Shown here: piece by piece, positions 45,265 through 54,329 of the stretch
How positions within the stretch are numbered: the first letter of the stretch is position 1
Layout: every line of letters starts with the position of its first letter
Source: Thioclava marina
GTDB lineage: Bacteria > Pseudomonadota > Alphaproteobacteria > Rhodobacterales > Rhodobacteraceae
Reading direction: 5' to 3'
Assembly (NCBI RefSeq): GCF_002020135.1
Contig: NZ_MPZS01000003.1
Coordinates: forward strand, 372,001-436,000
DNA length: 64,000 bases
Translations under genes and position numbers: made by a program
The notes under the pieces: model-generated
What the model was told of the DNA's origin: nothing
What the model saw: the letters and a program-made list of their open reading frames with translations, nothing else
Databases searched by the model: none

Positions 45265-46587
45265 ATGCCCAATATTGACTTCACTCTACCGCATTGGGCC
45301 TATTGGGCGGGTTTGATCCTGTTCCCGCTCATTGCGGCGGCGCTGGCCAATCGGCCGCGCAAGACCGAGCGGCGATATTCGCTTACGCTTGGCTATTTCA
45401 TTCTGGTGACCGGTGGGATGCTGGGGCTGCATCGCTTCTACGTGAAGAGCCTTCTGGGCTTTCTCTTCATCCCGGTATTCATCGTCATCCTCTATGCGAA
45501 CTCGCAGGGCCACGAGGCACGCGGGGTTCTCTCGGACATGAACAACGTCGTGCGCGTGGCGGAGCGTTCCCTGAGCCGCGAGACTGAACGGTTCGAAAGC
45601 GCGCAGGCGGATCTGCCGCAATTGCGCGCAGAGCTGGCCGCCACCGAAGAGGGCAGTTTCGCCCAGAAGCGCGCACAGCGGAACGTCGACCGGGCCGAAA
45701 AGCGGATCGCCGAGGGCGAGGCGCTGATCGAAAAGGCAAAGGCCGATCTCGCCGAGGCGCAGCCCCGGATGGAGACCGCCTCCGCCATGCTCGTGAAATG
45801 GCGCAGCATCTCGAAATATGCCTTCTGGGTGCTGTTGGCGGGGATCGTGATTGACGCGCTCCTGATGCCGATGCTGGTGCGCCGCGCCAATGCCACGCTG
45901 CCTGAGCACGAAGAGGAAAGCGAGGTCGAACGCCGTCTGGAGGAACTCGAAGAGGCCGAGGGCAAGGAAGACGCCCGCCATGTCTCGCAAGGCTGGACCG
46001 GCTGGATCGACCGGCTCTCGCTCAAGGCGGGCGAGTTTGTCAGCTACTGGGCGATCATCGCTGTCTTCGTCTATTATTTCGAGGTCATCAGCCGCTACGT
46101 CTTCAACAGTCCGACAAGCTGGGCGCATGAGGCGATGTATCTGATGTTCGGGATGCAATACCTGATCTCGGGCGCCTATGCGATGCTGACCGAGAGCCAT
46201 GTGCGCGTCGACATCTTCTACGCGCCGCTGTCGAAACCGCGCAAGGCGTGGGTCGATCTGCTCACCTCGGTCTTCTTCTTCATCTTCGCGGGCACCCTGC
46301 TGGTGACCTCGTGGATCTTCGCGATGGACGCGATCGCCGTGCCGACGGGCAACGGGCTCATTTCGCAATGGGCACGCGGCGAGATCCCCACGGGCGAGAT
46401 GCTGGCGAACTGGAACCTCGCGCAGTGGACCGATCCGAATATCCGCTGGGGCGAGATCAGCTTCAACGAATGGGAGGTGCCTCTGTGGCCGATGAAATGG
46501 GTCATGGTGATCGGCGCTCTGCTGCTTGTTTTGCAGGGCATTTCGAAATTCGCACAAGATCTGCGGATCGTGATGAGCAGGGGCTGA
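45265..46587 (+). CDS. TM2-like / coiled-coil / DctQ fusion subunit of a TRAP transporter
   Basis: This 440-residue protein is far longer than ordinary DctQ (about 160-200). N-terminal part (1-75): two helices with GGMLGLHRFYVKSLLGFLFIPVF, the pattern of TM2 domains. Middle (about 85-175): a charged coiled coil (SLSRETERFESAQADLPQLRAEL, RNVDRAEKRIAEGEALIEKAKADLAEAQ). Then one more helix and an acidic linker (EEESEVERRLEELEEAEGKED). C-terminal part (about 250-440): DctQ helices with YVFNSPTSWAHEAMYLMFGMQYLISGAYAMLTESHVRVDIFY. It lies between receptor and DctM. The extra domains are unexplained; they may scaffold or regulate the transporter. Confidence 0.85.
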   Translation: MPNIDFTLPHWAYWAGLILFPLIAAALANRPRKTERRYSLTLGYFILVTGGMLGLHRFYVKSLLGFLFIPVFIVILYANSQGHEARGVLSDMNNVVRVAERSLSRETERFESAQADLPQLRAELAATEEGSFAQKRAQRNVDRAEKRIAEGEALIEKAKADLAEAQPRMETASAMLVKWRSISKYAFWVLLAGIVIDALLMPMLVRRANATLPEHEEESEVERRLEELEEAEGKEDARHVSQGWTGWIDRLSLKAGEFVSYWAIIAVFVYYFEVISRYVFNSPTSWAHEAMYLMFGMQYLISGAYAMLTESHVRVDIFYAPLSKPRKAWVDLLTSVFFFIFAGTLLVTSWIFAMDAIAVPTGNGLISQWARGEIPTGEMLANWNLAQWTDPNIRWGEISFNEWEVPLWPMKWVMVIGALLLVLQGISKFAQDLRIVMSRG

Positions 46588-46590
46588 TCA

Positions 46591-47946
46591 ATGGGACTTG
46601 ATATTGGAATCGAGTGGCTGACACTCATCATGTTCGGCTCGCTGGTCGTCCTGCTGATGGCAGGGCTACCGCTGGCCTTCGTTACGGGCGGTCTGGCCTG
46701 TGTCTTCCTGTTCATTCTGGGCGACGAACGCGCGCTCAACATCGTGCCAAGCCGGATCTTCCCGCTGATGACGAATTATCAGCTCTCGGCGATCCCCTTG
46801 TTCATCTTCATGGCGTCAATGCTGGAGAGGGCGGGGATCATCAACGAGATGTTCGACGTCATCTACAAGGTGCTGGGCGGGGTGCGCGGCGGTCTGGCCG
46901 CGGCCACCATCATCGCCTCGACGGTGCTCGCCGCAATGGTGGGCGTGATCGGCGCCGCGGTGGTGACGATGGGCATAATCGCGCTGCCGGCGATGCTCAA
47001 GCGTGGCTATGATCCGAAGATCGCGATGGGCTCGATCATGGCGGGCGGTACGCTCGGCATCCTGATCCCGCCGTCGATCCTCGCGATCATCTACGCGGTC
47101 GTGGCCGAGCAATCGGTGGGCGAGCTGTTCATCGGCGCGGTCATTCCGGGCCTGCTGCTCTCGGGCATGTACGTGGCCTATGTGCTTGTCCGTTGCGCGA
47201 TCAACCCCGAGATGGGGCCGCCGATCCCGATGGAAGAGCGGATCACGGGCCGCGAGAAGATGCGTCTGATGGGCAACATGTCCGCGCCGATCTCGCTGAT
47301 CGTGATCGTTCTGGGCGTGATCTTCACCGGTGTCGCAACCCCGGTGGAGGCCGCCGGTATCGGCACCTTCGGCGCGATCATCGTGGCGGCGATCCACCGC
47401 AAGCTCGACTGGCAGACGATCCGCGAGGCGGCGATCACCACGCTCAAGGCCTCGGCCATGGTGATCTGGATCATGTTCGGCGCGACGATCTTCGTCGGGC
47501 TCTACGTGCTCGAAGGCGGACAGCAATTCGTGCAGAACGCGTTGCAGGCGACGGGTCTCGGCCCCTGGGGTATCCTGATCATCATGCAGATCGTCCTGAT
47601 CATCCTGGGCATGTTCCTCGACTGGGTCGGCATCCTGCTTCTGTGCGTGCCGATCTTCGTGCCGATCATCAGGGCGCTCGGCGCGGAGGCTTTCGGGCTG
47701 AGCGATCCGGACGATCTGGTGCTGTGGTTCGGGGTTCTCTACCTGGTGAACATGCAGATGAGCTTCCTCTCGCCGCCCTTCGGCTACGCGCTGTTCTACC
47801 TGCGCGGGGTCGCTCCGCCGGAGATCCCGATGGCGGATATCTTCCGCTCGGCGCTGCCCTTCCTGGCGCTTCAGGTGGTCGGTTTGCTGCTGTGCATGTT
47901 CTTCCCCGAGATCATCATCTGGCTGCCAAAACTGGTCTACGGTTGA
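46591..47946 (+). CDS. TRAP transporter large permease (DctM family)
   Basis: The 451-residue permease has about twelve helices, including LSAIPLFIFMASMLERAGIINEMFDVIYKVLGGVRGGLAAATIIASTVLAAMVGVIGAAVVTMG and MAGGTLGILIPPSILAIIYAVVAEQSVGELFIGAVIPG. It follows the DctQ fusion gene by 3 bp and completes the transporter. A strong terminator lies 24 bp after the stop. Confidence 0.92.
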   Translation: MGLDIGIEWLTLIMFGSLVVLLMAGLPLAFVTGGLACVFLFILGDERALNIVPSRIFPLMTNYQLSAIPLFIFMASMLERAGIINEMFDVIYKVLGGVRGGLAAATIIASTVLAAMVGVIGAAVVTMGIIALPAMLKRGYDPKIAMGSIMAGGTLGILIPPSILAIIYAVVAEQSVGELFIGAVIPGLLLSGMYVAYVLVRCAINPEMGPPIPMEERITGREKMRLMGNMSAPISLIVIVLGVIFTGVATPVEAAGIGTFGAIIVAAIHRKLDWQTIREAAITTLKASAMVIWIMFGATIFVGLYVLEGGQQFVQNALQATGLGPWGILIIMQIVLIILGMFLDWVGILLLCVPIFVPIIRALGAEAFGLSDPDDLVLWFGVLYLVNMQMSFLSPPFGYALFYLRGVAPPEIPMADIFRSALPFLALQVVGLLLCMFFPEIIIWLPKLVYG

Positions 47947-47970
47947 TCGGCCGGAAAGGTCTGATCCTTG

Positions 47971-48006
47971 CCCCGAGGCGCAACCCGCGCCTCGGGGTTT
48001 TCTTTT
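47971..48006 (+). terminator. Intrinsic terminator of the TRAP operon
   Basis: CCCCGAGGCGC (47971-47981) and GCGCCTCGGGG (47987-47997) form a perfect 11-bp stem with an AACCC loop, followed by TTTTCTTTT. This is the strongest terminator in the window. Confidence 0.92.
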
Positions 48007-48009
48007 GTT

Positions 48010-48480
48010 GAAGACGCGCGGCTCGCCGTGCCGGTCCTCTCTGCTTGCGTCGAGACTTCGCAGACGGGGCTTCCGGCCGGGGGGCAGGCGAAATACGCGC
48101 GCGCCGGGCTTGTCGCGGACGTGGGCGACCGGGTGGTGTCGAGTAAATGGCAGGCGGCGCTCAACACGCTCGGACAGGATTGCAATCCGAGGCGCGATTT
48201 CTTCGTGCTCTGGATCCGCAATCCCGAGGCCGACAGGGCCTGGATCGGCGAGAATGCCTAGCACGGTGGGGCTGCAGGCCGCGCTGGTCGATCCCGCGAC
48301 CGGCGAGGGCGCCACGCTGGGCGTTCAGGTCACCGGGCGCGCGATCATTCCCGGCAAGCTGACGGCGCGGGATTGGGATCACCTGCCCAAGGCCGAGAAT
48401 CGCGGTTCTGGGCGCCTGCCGCTCCGCGCTCAACGGCGCGGTCTCGCAGGCGCTGCGGAAGCTGGATGTGGGGAAGTGAG
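48010..48480 (+). pseudogene. Possible decayed coding remnant
   Basis: The 564-bp gap between the TRAP operon and the minus-strand carbamoylase has no intact gene. Protein-like stretches occur in successive frames: one ends WQAALNTLGQDCNPRRDFF...ENA at 48261, the next runs from about 48254 (TVGLQAALVDPATGEGATLGVQVTGRAIIPG) and a third, ending LNGAVSQALRKLDVGK, stops at 48480. Each frame change would be a frameshift of one reading frame. I do not recognise the family. Chance open frames are common at this GC, so this is tentative. Confidence 0.3.
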
Positions 48481-48510
48481 CCCGGGCGGCGCAACCGCCG
48501 CCCCAAGCTT

Positions 48511-49416
48511 TCAGCGTTCGGCGATCTTGCGATATTCCTCGGGTTCGCGATGCTGCGCGAAATCGAAGACATTGCGCCGGATCTCCGAGCAGCGGTCGAG
48601 ATCTATCCGCGCGGTGATCACCTCGTCGTCCGAACCTTGCGTGCGGGCGAGCACCTCGCCGGTGGGGGCGACGATGATCGAGCCTGCGATCAGCTCGCAC
48701 CCCTCCTCGAAGCCCGCCTTGGCCACCGCAACCGCCCAGAGCCCGTTCTGATAGCAGCCCGCCTGGATCGACAGCTCGTTGTGGAAATATTGCAGGTGGT
48801 CGTGTTCGGGCGCGGGCGGGTAATGCAGGGGCGTGTTATAACCCAGAACCACCAGCTCTGCTCCGTTGAGCCCCAGCATCCGCCAGGTCTCGGGCCAGCG
48901 CCGGTCATTGCAGATGCACATGCCGAGTTTGCCGCCGAATGCATCGAATGCGGGAAAGCCCAGATCACCCTTTTCGAAATAGTATTTCTCGAGATGCTGG
49001 AAGGGCCGCCAATCCTGCCGGTCGCGATGGCCGGGCAGGTGGATCTTGCGATATTTGCCCAGGATCGCGCCATCGGGGCCGACGAGGATCGCCGTGTTGA
49101 AATGGCGTCCCTCGGGGGTCAGCTCGGCATAGCCGAGGTGAAAGCCGATCCCCAGTTCCACCGCCAGATCGAAAAGCGGCTGCGTGTCGGGCCCGGGCAT
49201 TTCGGTCTCGAACCAGCGGTCGATCTCGTCCTGGTTCTCGGGCCACCAGCGCGGGAAGAAGGTGGTCAGCGCCAGTTCCGGAAAGACCACGAGTTCCGCA
49301 CCACGCGCCTTCGCCTCGCGCATCATGGCGCAAAGCCGCGCGACGACGGAGGGACGGGTCTCTTCCTTGGCGATCGGGCCGAGCTGGGCGCCCGCGACGA
49401 TGAAACTGCGGCTCAT
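48511..49416 (-). CDS. N-carbamoyl-D-amino-acid hydrolase (nitrilase superfamily)
   Basis: This 301-residue enzyme follows Agrobacterium D-carbamoylase along its length (FPELALTTFFPRW, GKYRKIHLPGHRD, ICNDRRWPETWR, QHDHL-like EHDHLQYFHNELSIQAG). The catalytic triad is Glu47, Lys124 and Cys169. It removes the carbamoyl group of N-carbamoyl-D-amino acids, giving the amino acid, CO2 and ammonia. It is the last gene of a minus-strand operon and overlaps the L-type carbamoylase gene by 4 bp. No hydantoinase is in the window, so ureido compounds themselves may be the substrates. Confidence 0.9.
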   Translation of the reverse strand: MSRSFIVAGAQLGPIAKEETRPSVVARLCAMMREAKARGAELVVFPELALTTFFPRWWPENQDEIDRWFETEMPGPDTQPLFDLAVELGIGFHLGYAELTPEGRHFNTAILVGPDGAILGKYRKIHLPGHRDRQDWRPFQHLEKYYFEKGDLGFPAFDAFGGKLGMCICNDRRWPETWRMLGLNGAELVVLGYNTPLHYPPAPEHDHLQYFHNELSIQAGCYQNGLWAVAVAKAGFEEGCELIAGSIIVAPTGEVLARTQGSDDEVITARIDLDRCSEIRRNVFDFAQHREPEEYRKIAER

Positions 49417-50645
49417 GATTTGCCTCCTGCGAGATCGAGCACGACGTCGAGCAGCACCTGCGCGCCCGCGACGAGGTCCTGCACCTCGGTATGTTCGTTG
49501 ATATTGTGGCTGAGCCCGTCCTTCGAGGGCACGAAGGTCATCGCGGTCGGGCAGGCGGGCGCGAACATCTGCGCGTCATGCCCTGCGCCCGAAGGCATCC
49601 GTTTCACGCTGAGTTGGCGTGCGTTGGCGGCGGCCTCGACGCGGTCGATTACCTGAGGCGCGAACGCGACCGGGTCGAACCGGGCGAGGCTGCGCCGCGC
49701 AATCGTGCAGCCATGCGCGCTCGCGGCCTCTTCGGCGGCGCTTTGCAACCGTGCTTCGGCCTGTTTGAGCAGGTCGTTGTCGGTGTTGCGCAGATCGACG
49801 GTCAGTCGCGCTTTCTCGGGCACGACGTTGACCAGCGCGGGCGAAAGCTCGAACACCCCCACGGTCGCGACCTGTGGCGGGCCGAGATCGGCGGCGATCT
49901 CATGCGCGGCCAGAGCGATTTTCGCAGCCACAACGCCCGCGTCGTGGCGCAGCGCCATCGGCGTGGTCCCTGCGTGGTTCGACTGCCCCGAGATCGTGTA
50001 TTCGGTCCAGGAAATCCCCTGCACGCCAGTCACGGCCCCGATGCGGATCCCTTCGCGTTCAAGGACCGGGCCCTGTTCGATATGCAGCTCCAGATAGGCT
50101 GCGGGCGTCACCGGCATGTCGCTGCCGCGATAGCCGATCCGGTCGAGTTCTTCTCCGAAGATCGCCGAGCCATCGGTCGCGACGGTCGCCAGCATCTCCT
50201 CGCGGTCGAGCGCGCCCGTGTAGACGCCGGACCCCATCATGTCGGGGGCAAAGCGCGCGCCTTCCTCGTTGGTGAAGGCGGCCACGGCCAGAGGCGCATG
50301 GGTGGTGATGCCCGCTTCATTGAGCGCCGCGATCACCTCGAGCCCCGCCAGCACGCCAAGCGCCCCGTCATAAAGCCCGCCCGTCGCCACCGTGTCGATA
50401 TGCGACCCCATCATCACAGGCGCGCCATCGACTAACCCTTTGCGCAGCCCCCAGATATTGCCGATCGCGTCGATCGAGACGGTCAGCCCGAGGGCCTCCA
50501 TCTGTGCCACCAGCCAGTCGCGCCCGGCGCGGTCGGTATCGGTGAGCGCGAGGCGACAGACCCCGCCGCCCGACAGCGCGCCGACGCGGCCCAGACCGGC
50601 GACCCGGTCGAGAAGACGGCTAGAGGAAATTTCCGGTCCGCTCAT
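49413..50645 (-). CDS. M20-family amidohydrolase, N-carbamoyl-L-amino-acid hydrolase / allantoate amidohydrolase type
   Basis: This 410-residue binuclear metal hydrolase has metal-site blocks MGSHIDTVATGGLYDGALGVLAG, FTNEEGARFAPDMMGS, LELHIEQGPVLE and SHNINEHT. A lid domain lies between about residues 210 and 325. The family (HyuC/AmaB/AllC) hydrolyses ureido or carbamoyl groups. It shares 4-bp overlaps with the genes on both sides. Whether it acts on the L-isomers corresponding to the neighbouring D-carbamoylase is inferred. Confidence 0.88.
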   Translation of the reverse strand: MSGPEISSSRLLDRVAGLGRVGALSGGGVCRLALTDTDRAGRDWLVAQMEALGLTVSIDAIGNIWGLRKGLVDGAPVMMGSHIDTVATGGLYDGALGVLAGLEVIAALNEAGITTHAPLAVAAFTNEEGARFAPDMMGSGVYTGALDREEMLATVATDGSAIFGEELDRIGYRGSDMPVTPAAYLELHIEQGPVLEREGIRIGAVTGVQGISWTEYTISGQSNHAGTTPMALRHDAGVVAAKIALAAHEIAADLGPPQVATVGVFELSPALVNVVPEKARLTVDLRNTDNDLLKQAEARLQSAAEEAASAHGCTIARRSLARFDPVAFAPQVIDRVEAAANARQLSVKRMPSGAGHDAQMFAPACPTAMTFVPSKDGLSHNINEHTEVQDLVAGAQVLLDVVLDLAGGKS

Positions 50646-51877
50646 GCTTGCGCCCTCACGGCCCCGGCGCTCATGCCGACGAGTTCTTCATAAAGGGCCG
50701 GATCGGTATCGCCTTCGGTCCCGAACACGACGACGCGCGAGGTCTCGTCAAGTTCGAGGGCCGCGCGGGCTTCGGGGACCGTCATCGCGGCGGCCAGCCC
50801 CGCAAGACCTGCCACGGCGGACTCGCCCGCCACGATCGGCGGATCGCCGGGCAGCGGATGGGCGAGACGGCGCATCTCGGCCACGGCGGCGGCATCGGTC
50901 AGCGCCATCACCGCATCGGCGTGATCCTTCAGGATCTCCCAGGCGAGCGCGGAGACCTCGCCACAGGCCAGCCCCGCCATCAGCGTATCGAGATCGCCCT
51001 CGACCGCGACCGGCTCGCCCGCGCGCAAGCTGTCGAGCCAGCAGGCCGACTGGTCGGGATCGCACAGGACGATCCTGGGACGTGCCGCGCCCCAGCGGCG
51101 CACGGCCTGCGCGGCGACCGCAGCGGCCATCCCGCCCACGCCGGTTTGCAGGAAAACATGGGTGGGGGGCTGATCGAGCGCATCGAAGGCCTCCGCCGCC
51201 ATCACCTCATAGCCCTGCATCACGTCCTTGGGCACCTCCATGTAGCCCGGATAGGAGGTGTCGGAGACCACGAACCAGCCTTCGCGCGTTGCGGTCTCCT
51301 GCGCCTCGCGAACGCTATCGTCGTAATTGCCCGCACAACGGCGCACCTCGGCACCATAGGCTTCGATCGCGGTCTTGCGGCCGTCGGAGACGGTGGCGTG
51401 AATGAAGATCACGCAGTTGCAGCCGAAGCTCTGCGCCCCCCAGGCGACCGAGCGGCCGTGATTACCGTCGGTGGCGCAGCAGACGGTGATCTCGCGGGCC
51501 TGAGGGATCGCGCGGGAGGTGATCTCTTCCATCGAAACGGGGCGGCCCAGCCGCTTGCCGAGTTCCGATTGCAGCAGTCGCGCCACCGCGTAAGCGCCGC
51601 CGAGCGCCTTGAAACTGCCCAGACCGAAGCGCCCGCCCTCATCCTTGTAATGAATCGCGGCAACGCCAAGATCGGCGGCCAGCGCGGGCAGGGCATGCAG
51701 CGGCGTCGGGGCATAGCCCGGCCAGCCCGAGATCGTCGCGCGCGCAGCGGCGAGGCCCGCATCGCTCAGGATCGCATCCTGCGCGGGGCTCCAGTTTCCG
51801 TCGCTGCGAGCTTCGGGGTTGAGCAGCAGGGTAAAGGCCGCGTCCGTTCCCGGCGCGTGGTGGAGTTCGGTGGACAT
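50642..51877 (-). CDS. dpaL: Diaminopropionate ammonia-lyase (PLP fold II)
   Basis: The 411-residue protein has the PLP lysine in GRFGLGSFKALGGAYA (about residue 90), CCATDGNHGRSVAWGAQ, a glycine-rich phosphate loop QTGVGGMAAAVAAQ and VAGESAVAGLAGL. This combination marks diaminopropionate ammonia-lyase (YgeX) rather than threonine dehydratase. It converts 2,3-diaminopropionate to pyruvate and two ammonia. Enteric ygeX is likewise beside an M20 hydrolase and hydantoinase-like genes. It overlaps the M20 hydrolase gene by 4 bp. Confidence 0.88.
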   Translation of the reverse strand: MSTELHHAPGTDAAFTLLLNPEARSDGNWSPAQDAILSDAGLAAARATISGWPGYAPTPLHALPALAADLGVAAIHYKDEGGRFGLGSFKALGGAYAVARLLQSELGKRLGRPVSMEEITSRAIPQAREITVCCATDGNHGRSVAWGAQSFGCNCVIFIHATVSDGRKTAIEAYGAEVRRCAGNYDDSVREAQETATREGWFVVSDTSYPGYMEVPKDVMQGYEVMAAEAFDALDQPPTHVFLQTGVGGMAAAVAAQAVRRWGAARPRIVLCDPDQSACWLDSLRAGEPVAVEGDLDTLMAGLACGEVSALAWEILKDHADAVMALTDAAAVAEMRRLAHPLPGDPPIVAGESAVAGLAGLAAAMTVPEARAALELDETSRVVVFGTEGDTDPALYEELVGMSAGAVRAQA

Positions 51878-51919
51878 CAGTAAACCTTTGGATATGTCGA
51901 GCCCGCTCAGTCTGGCGGG

Positions 51920-51952
51920 AAAAATGCCCGGGCGAAACCCTGCCGCCCGGGC
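51920..51952 (-). terminator. Stem-loop with T-run after the TRAP receptor gene
   Basis: Read on the minus strand, GCCCGGGCG (51952-51944) pairs perfectly with CGCCCGGGC (51934-51926) and is followed by ATTTTT. It lies 12 bp after the receptor stop and before dpaL, so it probably gives partial termination within the operon, favouring receptor production. Confidence 0.75.
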
Positions 51953-51964
51953 CAGTCGGACCGA

Positions 51965-53002
51965 TCAGAAGTCGGTCTTCTCTTCGTTGATCGAGGTCAT
52001 CATCGCGTCGAGCATCTCGGTGCCCTCGGCGCCGAATTTCTCTTCGATGAGCGCACGCACGGCAGGCTGCGAGGCGGCGGCGAATTTCTCGAGCTCGGCC
52101 GGATCGACCGCGTTGACTTCCATCTTGGCCGCCAGTGCCGGCAGACCCTTGTCGGAGGCTTCGATGACGCGGCTCATCGAGCGGCCCGCATCGGTGGCGA
52201 CGTCAGCCGCCCAGGAGATCAGGTATTGATCCTCGGGGCTCAGGCCTTTGTAGAAGTCCTCGTTCATCGTCCAGACATAGGGGGTGATGAGGTGGTTGGT
52301 CAGCGAGAGGTATTTCTGCACCTCGTCGAATTTCGCAAACGCGATGATCGGAACCGGGTTCATCTCGCCATCGACAACGCCGGTCTGAAGCGCGGTGTAA
52401 AGCTCTGCCCAGGGCATCGGCGTCGCGTTCGCGCCCAGAGAGTTCACCAGCGCCTCCTGCGTCGGGACGGTCATCGTGCGGATGCGCAGGCCCGCCATGT
52501 CCTCGACCGTCTTGATCGGCTTCTTCGAGTTGGTGAATTCGAAGAACCCGCCCGAGTCGAGCAGCCCCAGAACCTTCAGCCCGGTCTTGGCTTCGAGATC
52601 GGCGGTGAACTTCTTGCCGAACGAGCTGTCCTTGGTGATCACCTTGGAGGCCACGCCGATATTGGGGAAGGCGAAGGGAATGTCGAACACGCCCACGAGC
52701 GGGTAGTGCTGCGCGATGCCGCCCGAGGACGAGATCACGCTTTCCACCAGCCCGTTGCGGACCTGGTCGATCACCTCGTTATCCTTGCCAAGCTGGCCGT
52801 TCGGGAACAGCTGCACCTCGATCCGGCCGCCCGAATTGCTCTCGACGATCGATTTGAACACCGCCGCCATCGCGCCCGAATGGCTGCCGAACGGGTCTTC
52901 GGGGTTCAGGTGCGCCAGCCGGATCGTGATATCGGCGGCCTGCGCTTGAAACGCCATGCAGGCGGCGGCGAGCGTCGTCGCTGCGAATTTCATGAAACTC
53001 AT
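51965..53002 (-). CDS. TRAP transporter substrate-binding protein (DctP family)
   Basis: The 345-residue receptor has signal peptide MSFMKFAATTLAAACMAFQAQA. DctP features include IRLAHLNPEDPFGSHSGAMAAVFKSIVE, FPNGQLGKDNEVIDQVRNGLVE and the binding-arginine region GLRIRTMTVPTQEALVNSLGANATPMPWAELYTALQTGVVDGEMN. ATG 53002 is preceded by AAGGA at 8 nt; the frame extends to 53038 without support. The ligand is probably the amino-acid-like compound degraded by the downstream enzymes. Confidence 0.9.
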   Translation of the reverse strand: MSFMKFAATTLAAACMAFQAQAADITIRLAHLNPEDPFGSHSGAMAAVFKSIVESNSGGRIEVQLFPNGQLGKDNEVIDQVRNGLVESVISSSGGIAQHYPLVGVFDIPFAFPNIGVASKVITKDSSFGKKFTADLEAKTGLKVLGLLDSGGFFEFTNSKKPIKTVEDMAGLRIRTMTVPTQEALVNSLGANATPMPWAELYTALQTGVVDGEMNPVPIIAFAKFDEVQKYLSLTNHLITPYVWTMNEDFYKGLSPEDQYLISWAADVATDAGRSMSRVIEASDKGLPALAAKMEVNAVDPAELEKFAAASQPAVRALIEEKFGAEGTEMLDAMMTSINEEKTDF

Positions 53003-53042
53003 GGAGGGGATCCTTTCCTGTTGGGTTGGATGCCGCACGGGT

Positions 53043-54329
53043 TCATAGCCCGAGCAGTCTGGGAACGAAGAGGGTGAGACTCGGCCAGAAGGCGATCATG
53101 ATGAGGATCGCGACCTCGGCGAGGATGAAGGGCCAGAGCTCTTTGGTGATACCCTCGACCTTCTCGCCGGTGACCGAGGCCAGCACGAAGAGGCAGGCGC
53201 CGACGGGTGGGGTCATCAGCGAGATATTGAGCGCGAGAATGATCATGATGCCCGCATGCACCGGGTCCATCCCGATCTGCAGCGTCAGTGGCGCGAGCAC
53301 GGGGGCAAGGATGATCAGCGTCGCGTTGATATCCATCACCAGCCCGATCGCAAGCAGCAGCAACAGGATCATGCCGATGATCACCTGCGGGTTCGACGAG
53401 AACGACAGCATGCCGCTCGCGATCTCTTGCGGGATGCGGTTGAAGGTCATCCACCAGCCGAGGATCGAGGCCGAGGCGATGATCAGGAAGATCACGCCGG
53501 TGATGCGGGTGGTGCGCAGGGCGATCTCGTAGAGGTCGCGCCAGCTCAGTGCGCGGTAGATCACGCCGCCCACGAAGAGCGCATAGGCCACGGCGATGGC
53601 GGCGGCCTCGGTGGGCGTGGCCCATCCGCCCAGGATCGAGCCGAGGATGAAGACCGGCAGCAGCACCGCGAGGAAGCCCTCGCGCAGCGCGGTGAAGACG
53701 ATGCGGATGCTCGGGCGGCCCTGACCTTTGGGCAGGTTCTTGCGCTTCGCATGGGCCGCGATCACGCCCATGCAGATCGCGCAGATCAGCAGGCCCGGCA
53801 GGATACCCGCCGCGAACAGACCCGCGATCGACACGCCCATGATCGAGCCGTAGATGATCGCCAGCGTCGAGGGCGGGATGGTCGGCCCGATGATCGAGCC
53901 CGCCGCCGTCACCGCGCAGGCATAGCCGCGCGAATAGCCCGCGCGCTGCATCGCGGGCACCAGCGTATTGCCGAAGGCTGCCGCATCGGCCGTGGCCGCC
54001 CCGGTCAGCCCCGCGAACATCACGCTCGCCACCATGTTCGAATGCGCCATGCCGCCGCGCATCCAGCCCACCAGCGCATCGGCCAGCTTCACCAGCCCCT
54101 CGGTAATCCCCGAGCGGTTCATGATCTCGCCCGCGAGGATGAAGAAGGGCATCGCGAGGAAGGGAAACAGATCAAGGCCCGCGAAGACGCGATCCGGCGC
54201 CATCGCGAGAAAGCGCGGTCCCATGTCGAGGATCCCGATCATCCCCGCGATCCCGATGGAGAACCCAACCGGCATCCCAAGGGCCATCAGTCCGAAAAAC
54301 GCGATGACGACGAACAGCGTGCCCATCAT
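53043..54329 (-). CDS. TRAP transporter large permease (DctM family)
   Basis: This 428-residue permease has about twelve helices; FPFLAMPFFILAGEIMNRSGITEGLVKLADALVGWMRGGMAHSNMVASVMFAGLTGAATADAAAFG and GYACAVTAAGSIIGPTIPPSTLAIIYG are family blocks. ATG 54329 overlaps the DctQ stop (ATGA). The open frame continues to 54920, but that part is the shadow of dctQ. The stop is about 40 bp before the receptor gene. Confidence 0.92.
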   Translation of the reverse strand: MMGTLFVVIAFFGLMALGMPVGFSIGIAGMIGILDMGPRFLAMAPDRVFAGLDLFPFLAMPFFILAGEIMNRSGITEGLVKLADALVGWMRGGMAHSNMVASVMFAGLTGAATADAAAFGNTLVPAMQRAGYSRGYACAVTAAGSIIGPTIPPSTLAIIYGSIMGVSIAGLFAAGILPGLLICAICMGVIAAHAKRKNLPKGQGRPSIRIVFTALREGFLAVLLPVFILGSILGGWATPTEAAAIAVAYALFVGGVIYRALSWRDLYEIALRTTRITGVIFLIIASASILGWWMTFNRIPQEIASGMLSFSSNPQVIIGMILLLLLAIGLVMDINATLIILAPVLAPLTLQIGMDPVHAGIMIILALNISLMTPPVGACLFVLASVTGEKVEGITKELWPFILAEVAILIMIAFWPSLTLFVPRLLGL

